Both the position numbers and the translations under genes were made by a program. DNA of 64,000 nt. It comes from Branchiostoma floridae. Lineage: Eukaryota; Chordata; Leptocardii; Amphioxiformes; Branchiostomatidae. Positions within the stretch are counted from its first letter, which is position 1, and each line of letters begins with the position of its first letter. Below are positions 12,101 to 24,100 of this stretch, piece after piece. Location: positions 4,421,293-4,485,292 of the forward strand of contig NC_049979.1 in assembly GCF_000003815.2 (NCBI RefSeq), given 5' to 3'. The notes below the pieces were generated by a model. That model saw only the letters and a program-made list of their open reading frames with translations. It was not told the DNA's origin and searched no databases.

Positions 12101-15100
12101 CCTCTGAAATGCTTTTTCCTTTATGTTGAGGGGCAAATTTTGATGGTAGACTCAGCTTGGTTGAACTGATATGTTGACATGCCGATTTTCGTCCGTCACA
12201 GAGAATACGGAATGGGCAAAATTTTTGTCCGTCCCCAGCAGCAAAATTCCGTGAAAGAACGGAAGGACAGACGTTGGCTAGAACCCTGCTTGTCTCCTTA
12301 CCAACAACTGATGTTTATGATTTGCTTGACAGGAATGTTGTCTGGGTCCACATCGACTATGGACACCACGGAGCCGCTGGTGGGGGATCGGGCGTCCCCG
12401 CCTCTCAGGAAGCGGAGTAACCAGGACGAGCGGGAAGAACCGCCGGCAGGGGTGTACGGCATCGGCGTGCGGCAGGGGGGAAACGACGACTACGACTCGG
12501 ACTTTGATGAAGAGGTAAAGATAGGGTATTCACCTTATGTGTGGAGATGATCCTAGTCATCCCAAAAATCATAGTACAGAAAGCTAACTGCTTGCAGACG
12601 TATGTGAAAGACTTGCATTTTCTGCAAGCAGTCATAGGGATACTTAATGTGGACATCTTTCAGTCTTTTACTGAACTAATGTAGGAGGTTGGTAGAGTAC
12701 GTGGGGAAGGACAACTTTAAGCCAACCGTACACACTTACATCATATCTTCAGAAAAGATGCTATGGCGAGATATACGTGGTTCCAGTGTCTTTTCCGAAG
12801 ATTTGACGTAAGTATATGGTTGGCTTGAGGTTGTCCTTCCCCATGTACACCCATGTACCTACAAATACTAATGCGGGAGGTTGATATGGAAAGCAAACTG
12901 AGGTGCCTTTCTTTTGCAAAACAAGCTGGCTCAGATCAAAACCTTCTCAACATGACCCCCAAAAGATCAGAACCTAATAGATTGTATGCTTCCTGATGTT
13001 TGACAGAACTTTTACAAGATACAGATTGTATGACATGATTAAGACAAACTTTAAAAGGGGTTTTTGTGAACTGTACACATCTTATTTTAGACAGTTCGAT
13101 AAAGATAAGTATGGTGACGTTCCTTTGCACAGCACTCTGGTCTTGACTGGCTTAATGACAAGCAGCACCATGACAGTGTCACTTTTAAGGACAAAGAAGC
13201 TTGTCCTGATGACACCATTGACAGCGACGATGATGACACGCCACGACAAGAGCCACCTGTAGGGTCTTCACCTGACGTCTCTGACAATTCCTACCGTAAC
13301 GATGACGCACAACGACAGGACCCATCCGTACAGTCTGCACCTAGCCTCTCTGACATGGCCTGCCAGAGTCACAGACCCTCCCTTAGAAGGCACACTAGTC
13401 TTAACCCACCCAAACAACCCCCACTGGTGGCCCTACAAAGGCAACGAAGCCTGGTGGACACGGCAATTGTTAACACTGTGGAGGAGATCCTGTCTGACAA
13501 AACGAATGTCGTAAGAGAAAGTTGGGGTCAATCGCCGTGGGAAGATTCAGCTTGTGAAGAGGTGACAGCAATGTCTGACAAATAATCCTGCCTGTGCATG
13601 GGGCTATCAAGGATTGCTTGACGGGAGATACTTTTAATGTCTTGGAGTCTCTTCATTTCAGGAAGACATGGATGTGACATGGATTAGCAGTAGGATTGGT
13701 GCATGTATCTTATGCAATGGCGTGGCAACAGCGAAAGTGGGGCCATGTTGAACTTGACCTCATTTTATTGGCTATTGCCCTGAAGCATGGGGAATGTAAC
13801 AACTGGAATGATTTTCTGTGCATTGCTATGGAAGAGTAGGCATGGAAACTTGCATGTGTCAGCATCCTATGTGTAGTTTTTCCAATGATATAGATGTCTT
13901 TAGAAATATCTCTGATTGCTGATAGCTTCTCTAGTGATATTGTTTGCAGTCCAAATGTCTGGTAAGCAGTCTTGCCAGCCACTCATCTTTCAAGTGGATG
14001 ATGAACATGTATGGTGATCTTGTAAACCGTTATGATGTCAATTTGCATAGAATACAGATGGAACTTTGGGCAAAAGAGGTAGCCTCAAGCCTAATACGTA
14101 TCACAGTACCAGTACTGAACAGGTTTAAGATAAAACAGAAGTAGAATAGATTGACCAATCATTATCATCCTCACCTGGTATAGACACTCTTCTTATTCCA
14201 GTGCTAGTTGTGGCACCAGGTGGTCCCACTTACAAAGCTATATCAGACTCTTCTCTAAATGATTTGTTGTGATCCTTGCTCCCCCCAGGACCCAAACAAC
14301 ATCTCGATGTCCCGCGCCACACGAGAGAGGTTGAACAGTAAACAGCAGCAGCGTAAAGAGGAGATCCGGGCAGAGAAACGTGCGGAGAAGGAGCGTCAGG
14401 AACAGGAGAGGAGGGTGAGTCTCGACATATGTTTAGCCCTATCCAGACCGGGCTTTTTGGGGATACCTGGGACCCCCCCTTCGTAATTTCAAAACGGCTT
14501 GGGTTACGATCACCAAATTTGGAGGAGATGATGTACTAGTAAATTTTTTTTTTATTTTCTGTAAGTTTGGTATCGTTATGACGTAATTATGACGTCATAA
14601 TGTCATATTTTAGGCTAAGATTTGTGTTTGCCAATGACAATGCATGCATAGTGAGATCATGTGGCGTAATAGGCAGTGCTTTGGGCTCAGGCCCAAGAGG
14701 TCCTGGGTTCGAAACCTGCCTTGTCACCGTGTGCCTTGGGAAGTCTTACACGACTTTCCTCACTTCACTCAGATGAAGATGAGTACCTAGCTTCGGCTAG
14801 GGCTGTCCCACGGATAAGATGTTACTTTTTTTCTTTCTTTATTCATTAAAATCAACCTTACAGAGATTAATTCTTAGCAGAAGCATCTCTGAATGCCGTT
14901 GATCTTTAGAGGTCCACACCTCGAGCACATTAAAGAACCCACTGAAGTTATTAAAACAAGAAATCTTTTTAAAAAAGCTGTGCCTTGCCGCGTATTTTAT
15001 GTTATTTTGGTAAGTTAGACTAGATTCTACGCTTAAAAATCCCGAGTTCCACATGTCGCCCCCCTCCCCCCTCATTATCATAATTTATGTCAGATGAATT

Positions 15101-18100
15101 ATTGGCACATTAAACAGGTTTTGTAAAACTTTTTGACCCACAATGAATATGCATTATTTTTTATTACAAACTAAGTTCCTTCTGATGCAATTTGTGATAT
15201 ATATTTATATAAACATGGTGAGTTAAAGCGTAGATTTATTACGCTGGACCACATACAGTAACATGCGTCTAGAAGAGCGTTTTAATACTCGCCTGGAATG
15301 TACCATTGTCTAACTAAGCCATGAAACTCGGCAAGGAAAGAAGGGACTAACGGGCATGCGTGGCGTCGTGTAGACGCTTCTGCCGCGTGCTGCAGGTCTA
15401 GAGCTCTTTTTCAGCCATTTTTGTATGGTTGGAGTGAGAGTCTAGGCCGGAGGTTTAGTCAGTCGGTTAGCTGGTTTTACCAGGATCATTTCGATGGTTT
15501 TCGATCTTCTGTAAGTTGATTTTTGGAGGAGTTACGGTGTTTTTCGTGCCACCGACACCCTCCACGTCGAGCGTACGGGTCCCCCCTACGTCCTCGTGCC
15601 GCTAGACGAGGGTAGGTGGACACGTGCAATCTTTGCCGGTAGATATTTCCCTTGCCCGTGAAGGGATACTCTTCCTACTTTGTAGGAAAGGAAAGCAGGT
15701 TTGTGCCAACATTCCTACATAGTCTTGTTTCGCTTCGAATCGAATTTGTGGTGTTTTGAGCTGTTTCTGTACCCTCGCCCCCCGGCCATAGTGGGTGAAG
15801 GGGTTGGTACAGTCCAAGCACACCGCCTGGTGCCACTGTTTTTCTGGGTCAATCGCTATTTTTAGAATAGGTGGCATTCCGGGGCTCTAAAAGGGGTTTC
15901 TGGAGACCCTAGAAGGAACCTTCCATATACTCCACAGAGAAATAGACTGATTTTGGACTAGGCAAAATGAGGAGAGACAACTCAATTTGCGTTACGTATA
16001 CCGCTCAGAAAGACAAGTTATCTGAGCAGGAGACCTGGGCACTCCTGGACTCTGTGGGGATACCTACATCCAGTCTCCAGACAGTGCAAGCGCTGAACGC
16101 TACGTCTTTTGATTTGACCTTCCGTACGCTTCACGATAGAAAGTTGTATGGGGGTAAACTCTCGGCACTACAGTACTTAGATGTCCGTGTGTACGGAAGT
16201 GCTGAGACAGTCGTCACAGCAACCCGTATACCGGACGAGTTTGATGACAATCACGTACGGTACTGGCTATCCCGTTATGGACAGGTCCTGGCTTCCCGTA
16301 TGACCACCTACAGGGACAGACCTACTGTCCGTAATGGGAACAGGCAGTACAAGGTTATACTCAAACCAGGGGCAAACATCCCGTCCTCTTGGAGGTTAGC
16401 AGACGGTCGGTTAGCCTTTTTCCGGTACGTCGGACAACAAAGAACATGTCTGAAATGTTACCAGGAAGGGCACGAGGCAGCACAATGTACTGTCATCTTC
16501 TGTAACAAATGCCAACTGATTGGGCATACCTCTGCGGAATGCAGCAATCAAGTAGTCTGTAATCAGTGCGGCAAGGAGGGACACACCGCATGTCGGTGCC
16601 CTACTTCATATGCCAACAAACTGCTGCCTGACAATAAGTGGACCAGCGGTCCGGCTGCTGAGGCAACCGTGGCCAGTGCTAAGACCCCTGGTCAGAGTGA
16701 GCAGTCTCAAGTAAACGAGACTGTCTCCAGTGGTAAGAGTCAGAGTGAGCAAACAAACGAGACTGACTCCAGCGACTCCGGGTCGGAGGAGAGCGGGGAA
16801 GATGATTCCGCCGAGGAATTTGCTTCCTCTGACGAACTGACGGAGAAAGAAAGGGAGCTAGAAAGGGAGCTGCTTCTTGAAGCAACCCAACCATCTCCGA
16901 GCTCTGCGGAGCGCATTGAACCAAACGGGGAGCAAGAAACAACCCATCCTCGCAACAAGAAACGCAAGAAGCGCAAGGGCAAGGCCAAAAATGGCCGCAA
17001 ACAGAACAACGAGGTCGAAGAGCCTCAAACACCAGTCAAAAATGTGGTGGCCAAGAAGAAGGCCCCACATACTGGAGACCCGTCATCTGACGCGATGGAA
17101 GTCGACCAGCAGACCTCTAAAAGGCCTGCGCCTTCCGACGAAGAAGTCAGCCCAAAAAGAAAGAGTGAGCCGTCGACAGTAACGAAGGGCCCTCATAGTC
17201 CCGGTTACGACCTTCCCTTATCAGGAGAGCTAGCCATCGACGAGTTCACGTCATCTGGAGAATCTCTATAATGATGCCCCAAAATATGCATAGGCTCAAT
17301 GCCTTCTTTATGTTAACGATGGTGGTTATAGCAACCTTAAACGTTTGTGGGATGCGCAATCCCAACAAACGCAAACAGGTATACGACTTTTGCAGACAAC
17401 ACAAATTTGATATTGTTTGCCTGCAAGAGAGTCACATTACACATGTGGATGAAACTACTAAGTGGGAAAAGGAATGGGGAGGGCAGGCCCTATGGAGCCT
17501 TGGTACGCCCAACTCTAGAGGTGTAGGCATCCTGCTTTCCCCATCCCTTGACTTGAAAATAACTAAGAAATTCTGCGATGATGAGGGTCGCGTAGTTTCC
17601 GCAGTCCTGGCTGACGGCACGCGCTCTCTTCGAGTGTGCAACGTATACGCACCGAATGATGCAGCTGAACGATCCACATTTTTCCGTGGTCTAGGCAATT
17701 TCTTATCCAACTCTGAGTCCACGGTCCTTTGTGGGGATTTCAACTGCATTGAGTCTCCCAGCCTAGATAAAAGAGGGGGGAATCCAAGTCGTAGTTCTGG
17801 AGGTTCGAAAATTCTAAAGAACCTCTGTGCTAGTCACAACCTACACGACTCGTGGAGGCAGCTGAATCCGGATGGGCGCGTATATACGTGGCGTCAACCT
17901 GATAACGCTGTAGCATGCCGACTGGATAGACTTTACTCATCCAACAATCTGCCCGTCTCTGGCCATTTTTTCCGGCCTGCATACTTCACAAACCACGATT
18001 GTGTGGGAATCGATGTGCTTCCAACAGCTAAAAAGAAGTCTTCCATGTGGAAGTGCAATGTTTCCATCCTAAAGAACAAAGAAGTCCAGTCGGACTTCAC

Positions 18101-21100
18101 TGCGTCCTACAAGGACTGGCAGACTTTGAAGTTGGGTTACCCTTCCCTGAGATCTTGGTGGGATGACGTCAAAGACCGAACCCGCTCCTTGTTTATTAAG
18201 CACTCATGTAAGATAGCCAAAGACAAAAGAGAAGCTCGTTACCAACTGAACAACACTTTAGGGGATCTGACCAACCAGCTTAATGCTGGTGCGGTCTCAC
18301 CTGATGTCCTGAGACAATATAAGGCCACGAAAGACGCACTGTCAGAGTTGGCAACCTCTGAAGCTCAGGGCGCCATCGTCAGATCCCGAATCAAACAGTT
18401 TGAGGAGGGGGAAAAGTGCACGTCCTTCTTTCTAAAGCAGGCCGCTTCCAACGGCAAGAAGAAAAGGATCTGTGCCATACGAGACTCAATGGGACAAGTT
18501 GTCCATGAGGATGACGAAATCGCAAATGTTTTCTACGAATTCTACGCAGAGCTGTTTGCTGAGGAACCAGTGGACCCGGTTGCCTCTGACCAGCTTTGTG
18601 ACAACCTTGAAAACACATTGACCCCAGAGGAGGCCCAAGCATTGGAGGCCCCTCTCTCAACCGACGAAATGTTAAACTCAGTCCGCAGCATGCAAAATAA
18701 CAAATGCCCGGGCAGTGATGGTCTACCCAAAGAGTTCTACACGACCTTCTGGCATCTGATTGCCGACGACCTCCTGAAGGTGTTTCAAGAAGCTCTTGAT
18801 GCTGGAGAACTTTCCTCCAGCCAGAAGTTTGGAGTTTTGACACTGTTGCCAAAGAAGGGAGACGAATTGGACCCCAAGAACAGGAGACCAATCTCCCTCC
18901 TAAACACCGACTACAAAATTTTGACTAAAGTTCTTAATAACCGCCTTCAGTCTGTAATAGCGTCGGTGTTGCACCCGGACCAAACCTGTGGTGTACCAGG
19001 AAGGTCGATCCAGTGCAACCTCCGACTCACACGAGACATAGTTGTTTACGCAAATAACAATAACATCGAATGTGCTATTGTCTCCCTTGATCAAGCAAAA
19101 GCCTTTGACCGTGTCAACATCTCCTTTCTACAACAGACTCTCGCACGAATGGGATTTAGACCTTCCTTTCGGAAGTGGGTTTCAATACTTTACAACGACA
19201 TCTCCAGTTCCGTTTTGGTGAATGGCTCCCTGTCGTCTCCCTTCGCCCTAACAAGGGGAGTGCGGCAGGGATGCCCACTTTCGCCACTGTTGTATGCAAT
19301 CTCCCTTGAGCCGTTTGCGGCGACAGTCCGCAAAGACTCTGAGGTGCATGGAGTAAAACTCCCAGGCGGCTACGAAGCCAAAATGTCTCTGTATGCAGAT
19401 GATAACTCTGCCTTCCTGACATCAGACGACTCTATCGTCAGGCTGTTTGACCTTGTCGGGCTGTACAACAGAGGCTCAGGCTCAATGTTGAACCTAGACA
19501 AATGTGAGGGGTTATGGCTGGGGAAATGGAGAAATAGACCAGACACCCCTGTACAAATAAAATGGACATCTGGGTCCATCCGTCTGCTTGGTGGGGTCTT
19601 TGGCAACATTGACATGCCCCTAACCAACTGGAAGGAAGGTAAACGCAAATTTGTTGAAACCTTACAAGGATGGGGAGCCAGATCCCTCTCCTTTACAGGC
19701 AAAGTGACAGTGGCAAACTCTCTAGCCACCGCCAAACTGTGGTACCTGGCGTCGGTGTTCACCCCTCCTGATTCGGTCATGAAGGAAATCAATACCGCAC
19801 TGTTCGCCTTTTTCTGGGACAAAAAGCGTGAGATGATCAGCCGAAATACCATCTACCTTCCTCCTGAGAAGGGCGGCTGGGGCCTAATCGACATAGCAAA
19901 GAAGGCAAAATGTCTGTACAGTCGGCCTTTCTCGGACATCATGTCCCAGGAAGACTTACCTTGGGTGCAGCTCGCCAGGTACTGGCTCGGTATTTTCATT
20001 AGACGTTTCGACCCGTCAACATGGTCCAATAACATGCCCCACTCCCCGAATGCCCCTCCCCACTACAAAGCTCTACAGTCCCTGGTATCTGAACTCGTAG
20101 AGGCATCCCCCTCTAAAAAGTGGGACCCCGGGTGCACTACGCGGTCTCTATACGACAGCCTTCTAAAGAAGGAAGGTCACATTCCAAGCGTCTGTCTTAA
20201 CAAGCGTTCTGTTCCCTGGCCATTAACCTTCCAATCTGTTCAACACCCACTCCTGGAGAACAGACTGAAGGACACTGCATGGCTGGTTGCACACCACGCC
20301 CTCAAAACGAATGCCCTGCTCTGTTCGAACTGGGGTTACATTCGCTCGGGAACTTGTCCAAGGCAGAATTGTAAAGGCCACGAAACTGTAGAGCACGCCA
20401 TGTGGTACTGCAGCGAAGTGCTGCTAACATGGACTTGGGTGGAGGGTTTTCTCAGGAGGTGGGTCATGTCAGACTTCCGAATAAATAAACAGATGGTTAT
20501 CTATGGCATCCTGCCACCCTCATGGAAAAAATGCAAGATAGATGCTATCACCTACACCCTGGCCGTCGCGAGGAAACGCATATGGTCCTCACGTTGTGAA
20601 GCACTCTTTGACAAGACCTTTTCGACTCATGTCGAGATGGTCCCATACATCAAGGAGTGCCTCCGCTCAAGAATAAAGCTTGACTTTGTACGTCTGAACG
20701 AAACAACGTTTATGTCTCTGTGGTGCTCAGTGCAGTGGGCGAGGGTCGACGGGGGAAAACTGCGACTACGCTTTTAATCCCCTGCTTCCCCCCTGTAGTC
20801 GTATCAGTCTGGTATGAACTGTCTGTCTTGTACGTTTCGTATGTCTTTTTTATTTGGATGTGTCAAGTTGGCAGGAGTGGGTTGGTGGGAGCTCGGCGGA
20901 CAAGTAACCTGTTGTGGGTAGCTTGACACATCCCTTTTTCTTTCCTTCTTCTCTTGTATGTTCTTTGAAATGATGTAAAAAAAAAAAATGAAAACAGTGA
21001 AAAAACGTCTTGTCTCTCTTGTCTAGTTTTCTTTCTTTTTGATTTTGTTATACCCCCATTAAAAACGGGCCTTTGGAAGGGGCTTTGGAAGGGCTGGGTT

Positions 21101-24100
21101 AACAGGTCCATTGAAGAAAGCTGGCGTAAAGCCTTGCCAGCGGCAAGGCAAAAAGTAGGGGCCCTTCCCGGTTTGAGCGGTTCAGAACCTACAATCCTTT
21201 GGCCGCAACTTGGGCAATTTCTGTCGTATTGAGGTCACTAGGCGCTGTATAGAGGCTGCCACTTCAGACCCTTGTGATTCAGCCATAGCCATGCCTATTG
21301 TAAGCTCCTTGCAATTCAGCCACTAGCTGCAAAGAGAGAGTAGTCGGCCCAACCAAAAATGATAATGATAATAGTATGTGGAATTCTGCCAAATTCAACC
21401 CTATATTTCTCTGCTAGGAACAGCAGAGGTTGGAAGAGGAGTGGAAAGAACTGGAGCTTACCAAACAGATAAAGCGGCGCCGTTTGAAGGTAGAAATGAT
21501 ATAATTACAGATCTACGTGTGTGGGACGGTGGTGGTGCTAAGGTGAAGGCTCAGATGTCATGAGTTCAATCTTTCACTTTTCATTTTCTTCCACAGCACA
21601 TATAGAAAGGACTGTTTGAGGAAGTCTTTCAAGAATAACCAGTCCTGCATTATACATTGATTAAGCCAAGACGTACGTCACAGGAGACAACAGTGAATCT
21701 GAGGAGCACAGGCATCCAGCTTCCCGATGGAGTTAATTGGAAACTGCAGTACCCAATATCATGTTTGAAAACAATCAGATCAGATCAGCATTACTTAATC
21801 TATGCCTGACAAGTCAAATTTTTTAACCCCCCTCCCCAGGAGAAAAGACGTCTTGAGCGTGAGCAGAAGCAGAGAGAGCAGGAGGAGTGGGAGAGAGTAC
21901 AGCGAGAGGTACGGTGCATGGGAGAGTCAATACAGTAGAAGCCGCTTAATTGCACGGCCTGTTTGCCAGTGAATTTCGTGCAATTATCTGGATTGTGCAA
22001 TAATGCAAAGATATTTAGTTGGAACGCACTAGTTTGGGATTTGGGGATTCCGTGCAGTTAACAGAAGTGTGCGTTAATCCGTTGTGCAGTTAACTGGCTT
22101 CTACTGTACCAGCAACTAACCCTCCCTGTGGCAGCATGTAACACTAGTTCACCTTTATCCGTTGGGTAACCTATATCCGTTGTTTTTTAAAAACAGGGCA
22201 TTTGGGGATATCACATCAATGGATGTTGGTTTCAAATTGCAATATTTTCAGTATATTGCAGTTTAAAACTACCACCTGTCGGCTTGATGTGCCCAAATAA
22301 CCTGTTTTGAAAAACAACAGATATAGGTTACCCAACGGATAAAGGTAAGGTGAACTAGTGTTACATGGTACCAGTAACTAACCCTCCCTGTAGCAGCATG
22401 TACATAATTCCGGCAACTAACCCTTCCTGTAGCAGCATGTATGTATATGTATATGTAGCAGAACTAACAAATCCCTCTCTTCTTTGTAGAGAAATTCTCC
22501 TACAGAGCATATAATGCTCTTGTGTGTAGATGGTTACTTGCATGTGTCTCAAAAGCATTGAGAACTGTAGTGTAGTGTCCAGTAAAAGCTAGCATGTACA
22601 TCTACTATTTGTTTAGTTGACTCTCGATAATAAAAATATAACTGTTACAGTTTCTATTGCAGCATGCTGTGGCCAGAATATATCAGTTTGAACTCATTCT
22701 GCCCAGACTTTTTCTGCTGTCATCTCCCAGTTACAGATGTAAAGTTCAAAGGACCTTTCTTGTGGAAGATGTATACAAATTCATAAACACATGTTGAACT
22801 TCTTGTTTCTGTCATTATTAGGAGCAGGAGAAACAAGAGAGGGAACGTAAACAGAGAGAGAGAGAAGAGAATGAAAAACGGAGAAGAGAAAGAGAGGAAA
22901 AGGCACGACGGAAAGAACAGGAAAAAGAACGACAGAAGGAGAAATTGAAGCATTCCAGTCAAATGGAGTTAGAGGATATAGGTGAGGGATCTCTTGCTGT
23001 TTTGTTGTAAAAGGAAACAGCTGAAGGATTGGACGATCTTGTGGTATCGAATCGATAAATGCATATAGTGGTATACTCTCGCATGTCACTCTGATGTAAT
23101 GCTAGTTCACCTTTATCCGTTATTTTTAAGAACAATGTATTTAGGGGTATCAAGATGACAGAAGGTGGTTTCAAACTGCAATATTTTGAGAATATCACAA
23201 TTTGAATCTACAGTCCATCGGCTTGTTATCCTTGGATACTGGATACCTTGTTATGCAACACAACGGATATAGGTTAGCCTGCAGATAAAGGTGAACTAAC
23301 GTTACATTTTTTACAGTAGTATTACAGATTTTGAGTGGTAGTGAACTGAAGGTTGTTGTTTGTTATGACATGTTTTGAGCTTTAGAGTTTACTGACATGC
23401 AATGCTGCCTACATCCACAGGTGGCCTGTCTATAATGGGAACAGGTCCGTACGACCGTGCCAGGATGATGGAATCATCACCTGTAGGCAAGCCACCAGCA
23501 CACACACCAAAGAAGAGAGGCTCACAATCGTAAGTGCTCTCCTGTCATTCATCCTCTTCCAACTTGCTACATGTTACACATGATAGCTGTTTTTTCTTTT
23601 TGGACCGGTCCGGAAAAACGTTTGTAGTTTATAGTTATTTCTACCAAGGAGCTTTGATGAAAGTTTTACAGTCAATCATATAAAGGCAGTATGTCTTCCA
23701 GGATTTCCAAACGCCAGTGGTAGTCAAATACTCCACCAAACATATTGCTTTGTTGAGATATCACACACGCACACTAACACACTCACGATCTGGTTTATCG
23801 TCTGTTGTGCCCCATCCTGTATATGGACCATTGTTTTGAGTATCGTCCATCCACATGTTTTCCCGCACTGAATCAGGTCCAGGGTCAGTCTGGACCTGGA
23901 CCTAATCCTCTGGACCTGAACCGGACCTGGACCTGGACAAATCATGACCCGAACGGTCGACATCATGACAATTCACACCTTTCACGCCTTCCCTCACATC
24001 TCTCTGAGAGGTGTGGTGGAGACTTTTACCTGACATTTCTATCCCCAGGGATGCAATTTTCCCGCGGGAAAGCATGTTTTTTGACATTGTCTTCCCTGGG

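Larger units (their letters stand above)
6101..13561 (+). other. TOGARAM1: TOGARAM1 linker exons 1-10
   Basis: Ten exons encode a low-complexity, basic and Ser/Pro-rich linker between the N-terminal and C-terminal TOG pairs. It contains patches such as SPKKRREQREAEEP (exon 1) and RSPSPPSSSLDDSG (exon 4), and an acidic run DDYDSDFDEE at the end of exon 9. Exon 10 (429 nt, 143 codons) opens with HSGLDWLNDKQHHDS and is the longest; both its ends are phase 0, so it could be skipped without a frameshift. I see no folded domain. The extent of exon 10 rests only on frame and splice consensus. Confidence 0.75.
15280..20990 (+). mobile_element. Apparently intact L1/Tx1-type non-LTR retrotransposon
   Basis: A two-ORF element in TOGARAM1 intron 11, in the same orientation as the host gene. 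A GC-rich 5' leader of several hundred bases precedes ORF1 (15967-17271). ORF2 (17271-20777) follows with a one-base overlap. A 3' UTR with a 12-bp stem-loop (20856-20933) leads to an A-rich tract near 20977-20988. Both ORFs are open end to end with all expected motifs, so the copy may be young or active. The outer boundaries are approximate because no target-site duplication was found. Confidence 0.82.
14289..22981 (+). other. TOGARAM1: TOGARAM1 exons 11-14: long Glu/Arg/Lys charged helix
   Basis: Exons 14289-14414, 21418-21489, 21840-21908 and 22822-22981 together encode about 142 residues that are overwhelmingly E, R, K and Q, for example EKRAEKERQEQERR and RRREREEKARRKEQEKERQ. No proline breaks the stretch after its first few residues. 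The pattern fits a single alpha-helix or coiled coil. Junctions from exon 9 to the start of exon 14 are all phase 0, so exons 10-13 are symmetric cassettes. Exons 11 and 12 are separated by the 7-kb intron carrying the L1/Tx1-type element. This domain is not one I associate with vertebrate TOGARAM1. Confidence 0.8.

Noticed and set aside
12996-13262. 88-codon ORF overlapping the start of TOGARAM1 exon 10
   Set aside because: It needs an acceptor at 13091 in a phase incompatible with exon 9, while an acceptor at 13132 gives an in-phase frame that stays open for the whole exon.
14650-14740. Possible tRNA gene (A and B boxes)
   Set aside because: No complete cloverleaf can be drawn, and the head is followed by the same SINE body as at 29367.
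16679-17182. Minus- and plus-strand ORFs of 89-117 codons within ORF1
   Set aside because: Frame shadows of the low-complexity acidic and basic tail of retrotransposon ORF1.
23870-23945. GGACCTGGACC-rich segment as a possible regulatory array
   Set aside because: Short, irregular, in an intron; nothing distinguishes it from a simple degenerate repeat.
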